A stretch of DNA of 64,000 bases from Gynuella sunshinyii YC6258 (GCF_000940805.1 NZ_CP007142.1:5308593-5372592); one strand, 5' to 3'; shown: positions 29,941-40,812, numbered from the stretch's first letter. Notes: generated by a model from the letters alone, not told the origin. Translations and numbers: made by a program.

Positions 29941-32574
29941 TCAGGAGATCAGGCCCAGTTGCCGGGCCAGAGTAACAGCCGCCCGGCGGTTATTTACATC
30001 GAGCTTTTGATAAATGTTCTTGGTATGAGTACGCAGCGTATTCAAAGAGACAAACAACCGGTCAGCGATCTGCGGACCACTCAGGTCGCCAGCCAAAAGA
30101 GTCAATACCTCCAGTTCGCGCTCGCTCAAAGACTCGCCCAATAACTGCCCTGCTGGCGCAGCAGTTGTCATGATCACCGTTGCCAATGATTCAAATTCAG
30201 CAGTGATAGCCAGGTAACCTGCCTGGTGGACAAGACTCATGGCACGGGTAGATGTCTGCGCTGCCAATTGCGGCTGACCGGCCAGCCTTTGAGTCAGGGA
30301 TTGCAACCACAGAATTTCAATGAAAGATCCATCCCGTTTGCCAGCCTCAGCCGCCTGCCTCATCCTGCTCAGCATCGCCTGCAGGTCAACCAGCGTCCCT
30401 TGCTGCCAGCGTTCCGGTTGTAAAAGATACCATCGGGCCAACGTCAGGTATTCGAATTCACGAGGATAAGGAATGTCATCCGACAATTGCAAACCAACGC
30501 TGTCGGCCCAATCCGCTACCCGCCTGAACATTCCCTGGGCCAGCCACAACCGTGCCTGCCAGGCGGATACCGGACGAACATCCGGAGCCGGACCAGCCAA
30601 CTGCAACTGCGCGGCCTGAACCAACAATTCACCCGCGTCCGCAAACTGCCCTTGAATCTGTCTGATCCGTGCCATAACAATGTACCAGCGATGTCGGGAT
30701 TCCAGCAGTCCGGCCGGCTCACCAAGTTCGCGGCTGCGATTCAACTGTTCGATGGCAGCTTGCAATTCGCCTCTCTCCAACAGAATTTCACTTACGAGCA
30801 CATGTACATCGGCCGTTCCCTGAGGAACCCAATCTCCCTCCCAATCTCTCTGACCGAACGCCTGTTGCAAAACACTCTGACACGTTTCATAGGCCTGTTG
30901 CAGACGCCCGAGGGCCATTTCGGTTTCGGCCTGCAAATAACTCGCGCTGATGATCGCACTGATGTCCATCGATACTTTCATACTGGCCACGCCATCACTG
31001 ATCGCCTGTCGGGCAGCAATAACATCCCCCATATTCCACTGGGCGAGTCCGAGCAGCACACCGGCAGAACCGCGCCAGACAGAATCCTGTTCGGGCAGAC
31101 TCTCAAGCGCTCGGTGGGCATATTCAATAATGCCGGCAAAATCTCCCGTTGCTCCGGCGTAATAGGCCCGTCCTATCGCCACGATCCCGGGTATCTGCGC
31201 CAGGGCCAACTGATTTGACGTACACACGGCCTCCGCCTGTCCGGTATCCATGGACAAAATCCGTGTTTCTGCAGTCGACAAATAAGAATCAGCACGATCC
31301 AGATCGGTGGACAACAGAATCAACCCAAAATAACCGCTGAGCACCGGCCGATTACGAATAACTGCGTCCGGCAACTGTTGCATCCAGTTCAGAAACAGGT
31401 GTTCCGAGGCAATCAGACGTAAGGTCGGCCAGCAACATTCCACCAGGTCTGCGGCACGCTCATAATCGAAAGCCCGCAACGCATGATGAATGGCATCCTC
31501 AAAATCGTCCTGTTGTTCGAACCACACACTGGCCCGCAGATGCTGTAATGCAGATGATTCATATTCAGCCTGCAAGCGCGTCTGCAAGACTTCTGCAAAT
31601 AAATGGTGATAGCGATACCAACGGCGCTCATCATCCAGTGGAATAACAAACAGATTAAGCTGTTCCAGAGACCTCAGCACTTGCCTGCCATTGGTTTGTC
31701 CGGTAACGGCATCGCACAGATCTCCAGACAACCGTTCCAATATGGATGTCTGCAACAGAAAACTGCACAGGGATGCCGACTGTTGCTGCAGTACTTCCTC
31801 CACCAGATAATCCATAACAAACCGGTGGCTGCCAGTGAAAGCCTGAATAAATGCCTCGCTGTCATCGCGCCCCTGCAATGATAACGCCGCCATTTGTAAG
31901 CCGGCTATCCATCCTTCGGTACGCGTTTTCAGTGCCTGAATATCTGCTTCGCGCAGGTTGAGCTGCATGGTATGGCTCAGAAACTCCGCCGCCTCGGCAG
32001 TACTGAATCGCAAATCAGGGGCACGCAACTCTGTCATTTCTCCTCTCACTCGCCAACGTGCCAGTGGAATACCCGGATCTTCACGGGTGCAGATAACCAC
32101 ATGCGCATTGGCAGGTAACCGCTCAATCAGAAAGCCAAGGGCGGTATCCACTTCCTCCTGATCGATAACATGATAATCGTCCAGCACAAGCGCAAACTCC
32201 GCACCGAATGCAGTCAGATCATTCAACAGACCGGTCAAGATTGTTTCCATCGCCGGTAGTTGCGACGATTGCAGCAATGCCATCGTCCGAGCCGTACAGC
32301 GCTTGTCGATAGTGGTCAATGCGGCAACGAGATAGCGGATAAACCGTAACGTTTCAGCATCAGCCGCTTCAAGCGAAAGCCAGGCACCAGCACACTCCCA
32401 CTGCCCCATCCACTCATTGATCAACGTGCTTTTACCAAATCCGGCCGGTGCGGAAACCAGTGTCAGACGACCATGCAAACCGGCATTCAGACGCTCAATC
32501 AGATCCCGGCGAAACACCCGACCCTGCCTGAGTGGCGGCCGGTATAACTTACTCGCAAGAATGGTATCGGGCAT
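29941..32574 (-). CDS. MalT-type ATP-dependent LuxR family transcriptional activator
   Basis: 877 aa from the ATG at 32574; the frame is open 31 codons further. ILASKLYRPPLRQGRVFRRDLIERLN is the MalT-family N-terminus. APAGFGKSTL is Walker A and LVLDDYHVID Walker B. A long alpha-helical TPR-like sensor region covers residues about 400-800. The C-terminal LuxR HTH is LSERELEVLTLLAGDLSGPQIADRLFVS, then TLRTHTKNIYQKL. Such STAND proteins activate transcription after binding an inducer and ATP. It is divergent from the tandem GGDEF-EAL genes, so they may be targets. Inducer unknown. Confidence 0.88.
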   Translation of the reverse strand: MPDTILASKLYRPPLRQGRVFRRDLIERLNAGLHGRLTLVSAPAGFGKSTLINEWMGQWECAGAWLSLEAADAETLRFIRYLVAALTTIDKRCTARTMALLQSSQLPAMETILTGLLNDLTAFGAEFALVLDDYHVIDQEEVDTALGFLIERLPANAHVVICTREDPGIPLARWRVRGEMTELRAPDLRFSTAEAAEFLSHTMQLNLREADIQALKTRTEGWIAGLQMAALSLQGRDDSEAFIQAFTGSHRFVMDYLVEEVLQQQSASLCSFLLQTSILERLSGDLCDAVTGQTNGRQVLRSLEQLNLFVIPLDDERRWYRYHHLFAEVLQTRLQAEYESSALQHLRASVWFEQQDDFEDAIHHALRAFDYERAADLVECCWPTLRLIASEHLFLNWMQQLPDAVIRNRPVLSGYFGLILLSTDLDRADSYLSTAETRILSMDTGQAEAVCTSNQLALAQIPGIVAIGRAYYAGATGDFAGIIEYAHRALESLPEQDSVWRGSAGVLLGLAQWNMGDVIAARQAISDGVASMKVSMDISAIISASYLQAETEMALGRLQQAYETCQSVLQQAFGQRDWEGDWVPQGTADVHVLVSEILLERGELQAAIEQLNRSRELGEPAGLLESRHRWYIVMARIRQIQGQFADAGELLVQAAQLQLAGPAPDVRPVSAWQARLWLAQGMFRRVADWADSVGLQLSDDIPYPREFEYLTLARWYLLQPERWQQGTLVDLQAMLSRMRQAAEAGKRDGSFIEILWLQSLTQRLAGQPQLAAQTSTRAMSLVHQAGYLAITAEFESLATVIMTTAAPAGQLLGESLSERELEVLTLLAGDLSGPQIADRLFVSLNTLRTHTKNIYQKLDVNNRRAAVTLARQLGLIS

Positions 32575-32754
32575 AGTGAGCAGAATTCCCTGGACAATGA
32601 ACACTGGAAAGTCATAAAAACGGTTTAAGTGCTTTTTTAGGGTTCCAGTACGGCATTTGTCAACCATGCAATACGGTTTTAAGCCGCAATTCTAAGTTGA
32701 CCGGAATGGGAAGATACCGTATTGATATCCAACTCCTTACACCAAGAGCTTTTT

Positions 32755-35157
32755 ATGGTCGCACTCTATATTGCTCACGTGGTGCTATATGCGTTGTTCG
32801 CGTGGTACTTTTTAAGACTCCCGAATGCTATTCGCGAGGTCTCCTTTTATGGCTACCTGACGGCGCTGCTGATTCTTGGCGGATTTCTGGGCTCAATCTA
32901 CTCAATTCCCATTAGCGAACACATCCTGCTATCTGGCGGAAATCTGCTGTATGGCGCCTTTATGATGACCGTCACGCTGTTCGTTCTGGCAGAAGCCAAT
33001 CTGATCATTCTCAAGCACGTGATAAGACTGGTCATCATTGCTGACCTGTTTAATTTTCTACTGGCCCGGCTGATGAATTTCTCGCTCAGCCAGCCCGGCA
33101 TCGTCAATACGTTCAATGTTCCGGCCGGCCCGTTCGAAGTATCCGCAGCTTTTATTGTTCTCGGCGGGGTTCTGATCATTCTGGAACTACTGTTCCTGAC
33201 CATCACGTTTGAATGGCTGCGCAAATATATTCGCCAAAAAAACATATTGGCATTTTGCTACATTCTGCTGTTCATAGGGGTCATTTGCGCCGATGGTACT
33301 TTGTTCCCACTGATTGCCTTTGGTCCGAATGCCGAGGTACTACAGATTATCATCGGCAATCTGCCGGGTAAGATCCTGCTGGCCAGTTCATTCAGCGTTC
33401 CACTGTATCTGTTTGTCATTTTCTACCGCGAACGATTTGAACGCTATATCCATCAAGCACCATTTGAGTGGTCGCTGATGATTCAGAACAGTGGCCAGCT
33501 GATGCAGGAAATGGCTCATCACAAACGTCTGCAACAGCAGTCCAGCGCATTTTTTGAACACTCCTCGGAAGGTATCGTCGTCACCGACGCCAACTTTGAA
33601 ATTAAAGACGCCAACCCGGCGTTTTTGCAGATGACCGGCTATCAACAGCTTCCACAGATCAATCTCTGGACAATCGTCACCCAGGTGGAAAAAGAGTCGG
33701 TATCCAAACAACTGCAAAACGGCCACAGCCTGCAGCTTGAGGCTTGTATCATCAGCCGGGACGGCACCCCGCGATCCACGATGATGTCAATCAGTCCGCT
33801 GTTTGAACAAGGTCGACTGGTCAATCATGTCACGTCTCTGGTGAACATTGATGACCTTAAGAATATTCAACAACGTCTGGCGTTTCTGGCAGAACATGAT
33901 GTCACCACAGAACTACCCAATCGCCGCGCTCTGGAACAAACAATTACCACCATTACCACCGACACGGCATTGATGATCGTCGATCTGGATCACTTTAAAG
34001 ATGTTAACGACAGTTATGGCCACCCAATGGGAGATCATGTTCTGGTAGAAACAGCACAACGACTGCTGGCGATAAATGAGGGACAATGGTTTCGTATCGG
34101 TGGTGATGAATTTGCTGTTCTGCTCGACACCAATACCAACACCCAATCACTGCTCACCTATGCCGGTACTGTCCAGCAGCAACTTGTGCCGGTATTCGAA
34201 CTACCCAACCACGCCCGCATACACATATCCGCGAGTATCGGTGTCAGCCGTTATCCACAACTGTGCAAAACACCGGAACAACTGTTACAACAGGCCGACG
34301 TCGCATTGTATCAGGCCAAACAAACCAAGCGTGGCAGTTTTACGCTGTACAGTCAGGACATGAGCGAAACTCTGAAACAACGACTGGAAATGGAAAATGC
34401 ACTCAGAGATGCTCTGCAGCACGGTCATCTGACGGTCTATTTTCAACCACAGTGCAATGTTCAAAATGGTCATGTAACCGGTGCCGAGGCGTTGGTCCGC
34501 TGGCTTGATCCTGATAAGGGATTGATTCCGCCATCAGACTTTATCCGTTTGGCAGAAGAAACGGGACTCATCGAACAGATCGGTGAACTGGTTTTGCGCC
34601 AAACCTGTGAATTGGGAACAGAGTGGCGCGCCCGCAACCTGCCTGCGCTGAAACTTTCCGTCAACATTTCTCCTTACCAGTTACGTTTTGTCAATCTGGT
34701 GGATATGACCCGGCGCATTCTGGCAGAAACCGGTTTTACCGCCGAATGGCTGGAGCTGGAAATGACCGAAAGCGCACTGATGGAACGGGAACAAGAAGTC
34801 ATTCCACAACTGGTGGCGCTACAGGAAATGGGAATCAGCATTGCTATCGACGACTTTGGAACCGGTTATTCCTCCTTGGCTTATTTAAAAAATTTCCCTC
34901 TCGACACCTTAAAGATAGACCGTAGTTTTCTTGAAGGAATTCCCGCCAACCGCGATAGCCGACAATTGACACAAACCATCATCAGCCTCGGCCATAACCT
35001 GAATTATAAAATTGTGGCAGAAGGGGTTGAAACACAAGCCCAGCTGGACTTTCTCAAACAACTGGGCTGTGACACTTACCAAGGCTATCTGAAAAGCCCG
35101 CCGCTACCCGTGCAGGCGTTTATGAAACTGATTGATCCGCAACAACAGCGGGCTTAA
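32755..35157 (+). CDS. Membrane GGDEF-EAL protein with 7TM sensor and PAS domain, copy 1
   Basis: 800 aa from the ATG at 32755 (AAGAG upstream). Residues 1-240 hold about seven membrane segments; the pattern around YGYLTALLILGGFLGSIYS and SGGNLLYGAFMMTVTLFVLAE resembles predicted VUT-derived sensor domains. A PAS domain (FFEHSSEGIVVTDANFEIKDANPAFLQMTGY) follows. The GGDEF domain is intact (RIGGDEFAVLLD) and the EAL domain keeps EALVRW, DDFGTGYSSL, KIDRSFL and EGVET. Both c-di-GMP synthesis and hydrolysis are therefore possible; the net direction is unknown. It is followed by a paralogue. Confidence 0.9.
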   Translation: MVALYIAHVVLYALFAWYFLRLPNAIREVSFYGYLTALLILGGFLGSIYSIPISEHILLSGGNLLYGAFMMTVTLFVLAEANLIILKHVIRLVIIADLFNFLLARLMNFSLSQPGIVNTFNVPAGPFEVSAAFIVLGGVLIILELLFLTITFEWLRKYIRQKNILAFCYILLFIGVICADGTLFPLIAFGPNAEVLQIIIGNLPGKILLASSFSVPLYLFVIFYRERFERYIHQAPFEWSLMIQNSGQLMQEMAHHKRLQQQSSAFFEHSSEGIVVTDANFEIKDANPAFLQMTGYQQLPQINLWTIVTQVEKESVSKQLQNGHSLQLEACIISRDGTPRSTMMSISPLFEQGRLVNHVTSLVNIDDLKNIQQRLAFLAEHDVTTELPNRRALEQTITTITTDTALMIVDLDHFKDVNDSYGHPMGDHVLVETAQRLLAINEGQWFRIGGDEFAVLLDTNTNTQSLLTYAGTVQQQLVPVFELPNHARIHISASIGVSRYPQLCKTPEQLLQQADVALYQAKQTKRGSFTLYSQDMSETLKQRLEMENALRDALQHGHLTVYFQPQCNVQNGHVTGAEALVRWLDPDKGLIPPSDFIRLAEETGLIEQIGELVLRQTCELGTEWRARNLPALKLSVNISPYQLRFVNLVDMTRRILAETGFTAEWLELEMTESALMEREQEVIPQLVALQEMGISIAIDDFGTGYSSLAYLKNFPLDTLKIDRSFLEGIPANRDSRQLTQTIISLGHNLNYKIVAEGVETQAQLDFLKQLGCDTYQGYLKSPPLPVQAFMKLIDPQQQRA

Positions 35158-35345
35158 GTAAGGCAAGAGCTTGACAGGTGATATTTTTTGTTCATTTTTG
35201 CCCCCTTACAACAGACTTATGACATCAATTGTCATAATTTTTCAGGCAATCGATATTTCCGGCAGTAAACGATACCTAGAGTTTGACCCAAGCGCGACGA
35301 TATCGTATTCATAACGCCCCCTAGTACTAATGAATGATTCCCAAT

Positions 35346-37751
35346 ATGCCTGAACTTTATATAGCTCATGTTGTGCTATATGCCTCATTTGCGCTTTATC
35401 TGGTCAGTCTGCCGAACTTCGTCCGTGAAGTTGCATTTTATGTCTATCTGACAGCGCTGATTATCCTGGCTGAATTTGTAGGGCGTACTTATACCGTTCC
35501 CATAACTGATAGCCTCTCAGTCTCCGGCCATAACCTCTTTTATAGCGGATTGTTGATGACCATCATGATATTCCATATCGTCGAACCGTATCTGATTGTC
35601 TATAAACATATGCTACGGAAATTTTTATTGATTACCCTGTTCAGCGTGGTGTTGATAGAACTCCGGCATGGCATATTATTTTTTAATCCCGGCATACAAC
35701 CGGCACATCATATCAACCCGTCACTGACCGCGTTGCTGTCAGGATTTGCATTTACCCTACTTAAAATAGTGGTATTAATTTATCTTCTGACCATAATGCG
35801 CAAACTTGTCCGCCAACCAGTGTTACTGGCAGCCACTGACATTACCGTGTTTATCACCATTCTGTTGCTGGATGGCGAATTGGACTCATTAGCAAATTAC
35901 GACAATATGCTTTTCCCGACGACGACTGATATTTCTGCCAGACTGACACTGGCCATATCATTCAGTCTGCCGCTGTTATTGTTCTTCATTCTCTACTGGC
36001 CCAAATTCATCCTCTATATTCGTGGACACACCATATCACGCACACTTGACACAATGACGGATGACCGGTTGATGACATTAGCGGTCAAAAGCGAACGTCT
36101 GCAGCAAATATCCTCGGCATTCTTTCAGCATTCCTCAGAAGGAGTCGTGGTGACAGACCGTTTTTATACTATCGAAGAAATGAATCCGGCATTTTGCGGA
36201 GTTACCGGACTAAAACCCGGCGCTCACATACACTTCTGGGATATTATTCAAATTGATGACAACAAAAGCATCCTGAAACAACTTGATGCCGGTCAAAGTA
36301 TCTGTACCGAGGCATACATCGTAACCTTCAGTCATACTCTCAAAGATATCATGGCATCGATCAGTCCGATCTTTGAGGAGAATCGAATTGTTGGTTATGT
36401 AGCTACACTGCTGCGTATCGATGAATTAAAGAACACTCAAAAACGACTCACCTTTCTGGCAGATCACGATATCACCACTTGCCTTGCTAACCGACGCTCC
36501 CTTGAGCAACTACTGAGCAAGATAAAGAAATATGATTGTGCCACTCTGATCATTCTGGACCTTGATCACTTCAAAGACGTCAATGACAGCTATGGCCACC
36601 CGCTGGGAGATGAAGTTCTGAAAGAAGTGGCCATGCGACTGCAACAAAACGACGATTTTTCCCGAAAATGGTTCCGGATCGGCGGCGATGAATTCGCCTG
36701 CCTGGTCATGGAAGATATCAGCATCGAACAGGCTTCTGAGTTTACCGGTCACTGCCTGAGTCTGTTACACAAGCCGGCGCTGACCCTTTCCAATCTCGCC
36801 AAAGTCCACATTTCTGCGAGCGCCGGCATTACCCAGTATCCCGCCATCAGCTCAAGTCCGTCATTGCTATTGCAACATGCCGACGCCGCCCTGTATCAGG
36901 CGAAACAAACCAAACGCGGCAGCTGGCTACTGTACAGCAAGGATATCTCCGATTCCCTGCGGGAACGGCTGAAAACCGAATCTGCCCTGCGCGAAGCCGT
37001 CAACAACAATCTGCTGGAGGTCTATCTGCAACCACAGTGCGATGTTAAAACCGGAAATATTACCGGCGCTGAAGCCCTGCTCCGCTGGCGGACTCCTGAA
37101 TGCGGAATGATTCCTACGGACCAATACATCAGGCTGGCAGAAGAAACCGGATTGATTGAAATGATTGGCGAACAAGTCTTAACCAAAACCTGTGAACAGG
37201 GCCGGCAATGGCTGGATCAGGGATTACCTCCGATCAAATTATCGGTCAACGTATCACCGTATCAGCTGCGGTTTGTAAACTTAGTGGAGGTAACAAAAAA
37301 TATCCTGCAACAAACCCGTTTTCCGCCACACTTGCTCGAACTGGAAATCACCGAGAGCACTTTAATGGAACGGGAAAAGGATATTATCCCGCAGCTCCAA
37401 ACATTACGGGATATGGGCATCAGCATTGCAATTGATGACTTTGGTACCGGGTATTCATCACTGGCACACCTGAAAAACTTTCCCTTCAATACCTTAAAGA
37501 TCGACCGCAGTTTTATCGAAGGTATTCCCTCCGATCCGGACAGTGTCGACCTGACGCAGACGATCATCTCACTGGGGCACCGCCTCAATTTCAATATGAT
37601 CGCTGAAGGTGTTGAGACTGAAGAACAGCTCGCGTTTTTGCGTCAAAACCATTGTGAAACTTATCAGGGTTACCTTAAAAGTCCGGCTGTGGAAATGCGA
37701 GAATTTGCAGTATTACTGGAGCGGGAAAATACCCGACTTAATCGATCATAA
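35346..37751 (+). CDS. Membrane GGDEF-EAL protein with 7TM sensor and PAS domain, copy 2
   Basis: 801 aa, the same architecture as the gene ending at 35157. The ATG at 35346 matches the start of copy 1 (both open M-x-x-LYIAHVVLYA); one four codons upstream is also possible. Catalytic motifs are intact: RIGGDEFACLV, EALLRW, DDFGTGYSSLAHLKNFP and EGVETEEQL. GGDEF and EAL regions are highly alike between copies, while the membrane and PAS parts have drifted, as expected after tandem duplication with a new input signal. The 188-base gap could hold its own promoter. A strong terminator follows. Confidence 0.9.
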   Translation: MPELYIAHVVLYASFALYLVSLPNFVREVAFYVYLTALIILAEFVGRTYTVPITDSLSVSGHNLFYSGLLMTIMIFHIVEPYLIVYKHMLRKFLLITLFSVVLIELRHGILFFNPGIQPAHHINPSLTALLSGFAFTLLKIVVLIYLLTIMRKLVRQPVLLAATDITVFITILLLDGELDSLANYDNMLFPTTTDISARLTLAISFSLPLLLFFILYWPKFILYIRGHTISRTLDTMTDDRLMTLAVKSERLQQISSAFFQHSSEGVVVTDRFYTIEEMNPAFCGVTGLKPGAHIHFWDIIQIDDNKSILKQLDAGQSICTEAYIVTFSHTLKDIMASISPIFEENRIVGYVATLLRIDELKNTQKRLTFLADHDITTCLANRRSLEQLLSKIKKYDCATLIILDLDHFKDVNDSYGHPLGDEVLKEVAMRLQQNDDFSRKWFRIGGDEFACLVMEDISIEQASEFTGHCLSLLHKPALTLSNLAKVHISASAGITQYPAISSSPSLLLQHADAALYQAKQTKRGSWLLYSKDISDSLRERLKTESALREAVNNNLLEVYLQPQCDVKTGNITGAEALLRWRTPECGMIPTDQYIRLAEETGLIEMIGEQVLTKTCEQGRQWLDQGLPPIKLSVNVSPYQLRFVNLVEVTKNILQQTRFPPHLLELEITESTLMEREKDIIPQLQTLRDMGISIAIDDFGTGYSSLAHLKNFPFNTLKIDRSFIEGIPSDPDSVDLTQTIISLGHRLNFNMIAEGVETEEQLAFLRQNHCETYQGYLKSPAVEMREFAVLLERENTRLNRS

Positions 37752-37862
37752 ATGAACAGCGTTTTGCAGACGAGACGATTTCCACCATTTATTCGACACC
37801 AGAATTTATTTTTCCATATCTGTTTCAAATCCTTTTCCTTAATTTATTTTGTGTGATAAATT

Positions 37863-37900
37863 AATTACCGGAACATCAAAAACGTTCCGGTAATTTTTTC
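37863..37900 (+). terminator. Rho-independent terminator of the GGDEF-EAL pair
   Basis: AATTACCGGAAC and GTTCCGGTAATT form a perfect 12-bp stem followed by TTTTTC, between the second GGDEF-EAL gene and the sugar-binding protein gene. Confidence 0.88.
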
Positions 37901-37962
37901 CTTTTCAAAAACAACAACATAGATGTCTACCAGAGCATTCTGGCCGGACTCAAGGAGAAAAC

Positions 37963-39024
37963 ATGAAATCTGTCTTGCTCCGATTCACCCATCTGATCTG
38001 TCTGCTCGCCCTGGTGTTTTCCACCTATGCTTCTGCCGCCGGAAAAGTCGGTATTGCTATGCCGGAGAAAACAATTGCCCGCTGGATTGCCGATGGCAAC
38101 AACATGGTTGAACAATTCCATGCAGCCGGTTATGAAACCATACTGCAATATGCCAATGACGACCTGCCGACACAGCTGGCACAATTGGAAAACATGATTC
38201 TCAATGACGTCGATGTATTGATCATTGCCGCTATTGATGGCACGACTTTGTCCGGAGTTCTGGCTCAGGCTGCTGAAAGAAATATCAAAATCATTGCCTA
38301 CGACCGCCTGATTCGTGGTTCTGCCAATGTCGACTATTACGCGACGTTTGACAACTTCCAGGTTGGCGTGATTCAGGGCAGTTATATTGAAAAATCACTC
38401 GGTTTGAAATCTGGTAAAGGCCCTTACAATATTGAGTTGTTTGGCGGTTCACCTGACGATAACAACGCCTACTTCTTCTACAATGGCGCCATGTCTGTGC
38501 TGCAGCCCTACATCGACAGCGGCAAACTGGTCGTTAAAAGCGGACAGATGGGAATGGATAAAGTTTCCACTCTGCGCTGGGACGGCGCAACCGCGCAATC
38601 ACGTATGGATAACCTGCTCAGCGCCTACTACGCCGACGCCAGAGTTGATGCCGTACTGGCCCCCAACGACGGTCTGGCCATAGGCGTCATCTCCTCCCTG
38701 AAAGGGCTGGGTTATGGCACCAAAGGCACTCCCATGCCGGTCATAACCGGTCAGGACGCTGAAATTCAATCCATCAAAGCCATCATCTCCGGCGACCAGT
38801 CCTCCACGGTATTCAAAGATACCCGTGAACTGGCAAAAGTAACGGTTAGCATGGTGCAGGCACTGATGGAAAACGGCACACCACAGATTAACGATACCAA
38901 AACCTATGATAACGGTGTCAAAGTGGTACCGAGTTACCTGCTCAAACCCATCAGCGTGGATGCCAGCAACTGGAAATCTGTGCTGATCGACAGTGGTTAT
39001 TACACCATGGATCAGATCAAGTAA
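37963..39024 (+). CDS. Multiple-sugar-binding periplasmic protein (ChvE-like)
   Basis: 353 aa with AAGGAG eight bases before the ATG. The signal peptide ends [72 protein letters not shown] and the D.GLAIG hinge region match ChvE/XylF-type binding proteins, which bind monosaccharides such as glucose, xylose or arabinose. Normally a gguAB-type ATPase and permease follow; here none does. Either the importer is elsewhere, or it acts as a chemoreceptor or sensor ligand. It has its own terminator-like hairpin. Confidence 0.87.
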   Translation: MKSVLLRFTHLICLLALVFSTYASAAGKVGIAMPEKTIARWIADGNNMVEQFHAAGYETILQYANDDLPTQLAQLENMILNDVDVLIIAAIDGTTLSGVLAQAAERNIKIIAYDRLIRGSANVDYYATFDNFQVGVIQGSYIEKSLGLKSGKGPYNIELFGGSPDDNNAYFFYNGAMSVLQPYIDSGKLVVKSGQMGMDKVSTLRWDGATAQSRMDNLLSAYYADARVDAVLAPNDGLAIGVISSLKGLGYGTKGTPMPVITGQDAEIQSIKAIISGDQSSTVFKDTRELAKVTVSMVQALMENGTPQINDTKTYDNGVKVVPSYLLKPISVDASNWKSVLIDSGYYTMDQIK

Positions 39025-39037
39025 CCGAAATATTCAG

Positions 39038-39079
39038 TCGGGTGATAAAAGTTAGCTACCTATACATTTATCACCCGTT
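39038..39079 (+). terminator. Hairpin after the ChvE-like gene
   Basis: GGGTGATAAA and TTTATCACCC form a 10-bp stem with a long loop just after the stop codon. It lacks a T-run. The rest of the 380-base gap to the HNH gene shows nothing else. Confidence 0.5.
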
Positions 39080-39404
39080 CTGAATCATCCCTGCTCAGCA
39101 CAACATATCAAGCATCGAAACCCTCCTCCCGTATGCCCGATCAAGCGTTGCCATAACCGGTTTTTCAGCGGTGTCCATCATCAACAGCCATCACTGATTT
39201 TTGAAAAAAAACCGGGTTATCTGAAAAATATGAAAACCAATATTGACTCAGACAAACGTAAAGGTTATTTGTCGCAGATTAATAATTTGGCAACATAACT
39301 GTCTGATTATTAATATGAAAATATAAATACCCATATATCTGCGCCGAACAACGGCCAGGTACGGATGAGCATCAGCACTTGTTAACTTGCAAAAGGTCAG
39401 TGAT

Positions 39405-39965
39405 ATGAGCAACCGTATTCGGATATTAAGATTAAACAAAACCGGGCTGCCGCAGGAATGGATCACCCGGGAGGAAGCCGCAACCCTGTATGTTAAAGAG
39501 CAGGTGCTGTGGACACTGGGCAGTGAGCACCTGCGAATCAATGGCGGCCACAATCGCTCCGGCCAACGCTCATTTCTATTACTTGCCCCCATCATTGCCT
39601 GCGAAGGCGAAATCTCAAAGCACCACTTCGTACCCGCTCTCAGCAACCGTTTGTTATTCCGCCGTGACCACCACCGCTGCATGTATTGCGGCTTTCAATT
39701 CGATGACCGATCACTGACCCGGGACCACATTATTCCCAAAGTACAGGGTGGTCGAGATAACTGGACCAACGTAGTCGCAGCCTGCGTGCGCTGCAACAAT
39801 CACAAAGGCGGACGCACCCCCGAACAGGCAGGCATGGGACTACTGGCCATTCCATTTGCACCGAACATATTTGAATTCATGTATCTCGCCAACCGCCAGA
39901 TACGGGCAGACCAGATGGAATACCTGCAATCACGCTTCAGTGGTCAAAGAAGCTGGGCCGCCTGA
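39405..39965 (+). CDS. HNH endonuclease
   Basis: 186 aa from the ATG at 39405 (AAAGGTC upstream). A zinc-type HNH domain is seen at residues 90-140: CMYCGFQFDD, then LTRDHIIPKVQGGRDNW, then VAACVRCNNHKGGRTPEQAG, i.e. CxxC-DH-CxxCN. These are bacterial 'HNH family protein' nucleases of uncertain role found near stress genes. No methylase or restriction partner is nearby. C-terminal residues (FEFMYLANRQIRADQMEYL) are helical. Confidence 0.87.
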   Translation: MSNRIRILRLNKTGLPQEWITREEAATLYVKEQVLWTLGSEHLRINGGHNRSGQRSFLLLAPIIACEGEISKHHFVPALSNRLLFRRDHHRCMYCGFQFDDRSLTRDHIIPKVQGGRDNWTNVVAACVRCNNHKGGRTPEQAGMGLLAIPFAPNIFEFMYLANRQIRADQMEYLQSRFSGQRSWAA

Positions 39966-40115
39966 TCCAGCCATTAGCGATCACCTTTCCCGGCTGAGCG
40001 GGTCTGTCTTATCGGTGCCGGATTTGTTAGGCTTTGCGCCTGTTAACTGCGCGTTTGTCGTTTTTATCTTCATTCCCGCCCAAACCAACTGCCGCAATTT
40101 AAAGAGGACGGCATT

Positions 40116-40574
40116 ATGATCGAAGACAATAAAGTTGTATCCATCCACTACTCCGTAACCGACGAAAATCAGCAAGTGATTGACAGCTCTGAAGGTAAAG
40201 ACCCGTTAACTTACCTGCACGGTGCCGACAACATCATTCCCGGACTGGAAAAAGCGCTGGCCGGCAAACAGACCGGTGACTCCTTTTCAGCCGTTATTCC
40301 ACCTGCTGAAGCGTATGGCGAATACAACGATGCCATGATCCAACAAGTGCCAATGAACGCATTTGAAGGTGTCGATAAAGTTGAACCTGGCATGGCATTC
40401 AACGCTGATGGTCCACAAGGCCCCATTCAAATCATCGTCACAGAAGTCAACGGTGATGAAGTCACCATCGATGGCAACCATCCTCTGGCAGGTAAAACCC
40501 TGTCGTTTGATGGCACTGTTGTGGAAGTACGCGACGCCACTGCAGAAGAAATCAGTCACGGTCACGTACACTGA
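40116..40574 (+). CDS. FKBP-type peptidyl-prolyl isomerase (SlyD-like)
   Basis: 152 aa with an AAAGAGG element. VVSIHYSVTDENQQVIDSSEG, PLTYLHGADNIIPGLEKALAG and VIPPAEAYGEYND form the FKBP domain split by an insert-in-flap (IF) chaperone domain (residues about 70-125), as in SlyD. The metal-binding His/Cys-rich tail of SlyD is missing; only HGHVH remains. It likely catalyses prolyl isomerisation and chaperones folding in the cytoplasm. Confidence 0.92.
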   Translation: MIEDNKVVSIHYSVTDENQQVIDSSEGKDPLTYLHGADNIIPGLEKALAGKQTGDSFSAVIPPAEAYGEYNDAMIQQVPMNAFEGVDKVEPGMAFNADGPQGPIQIIVTEVNGDEVTIDGNHPLAGKTLSFDGTVVEVRDATAEEISHGHVH

Positions 40575-40812
40575 CACGCCGTTTTCCAGTGTCGGAATCC
40601 GTTCCGGCACTGGTTGCCCAACCCCTGTTCCCCTGTCACAAATCCGACAATTCCGCCACTCCCGGCCACCAACGCAGCAGGTATGACAATCACCTGATTT
40701 ATTGGCTGACGCTAACTATTTGAAAAACCAGGATTTTCCCGAACACTGCAAGCAACCGGAATGGCAACATTATTGCCAGCTGAATGGCTTATACCGAATA
40801 CAGGAATCAGCC

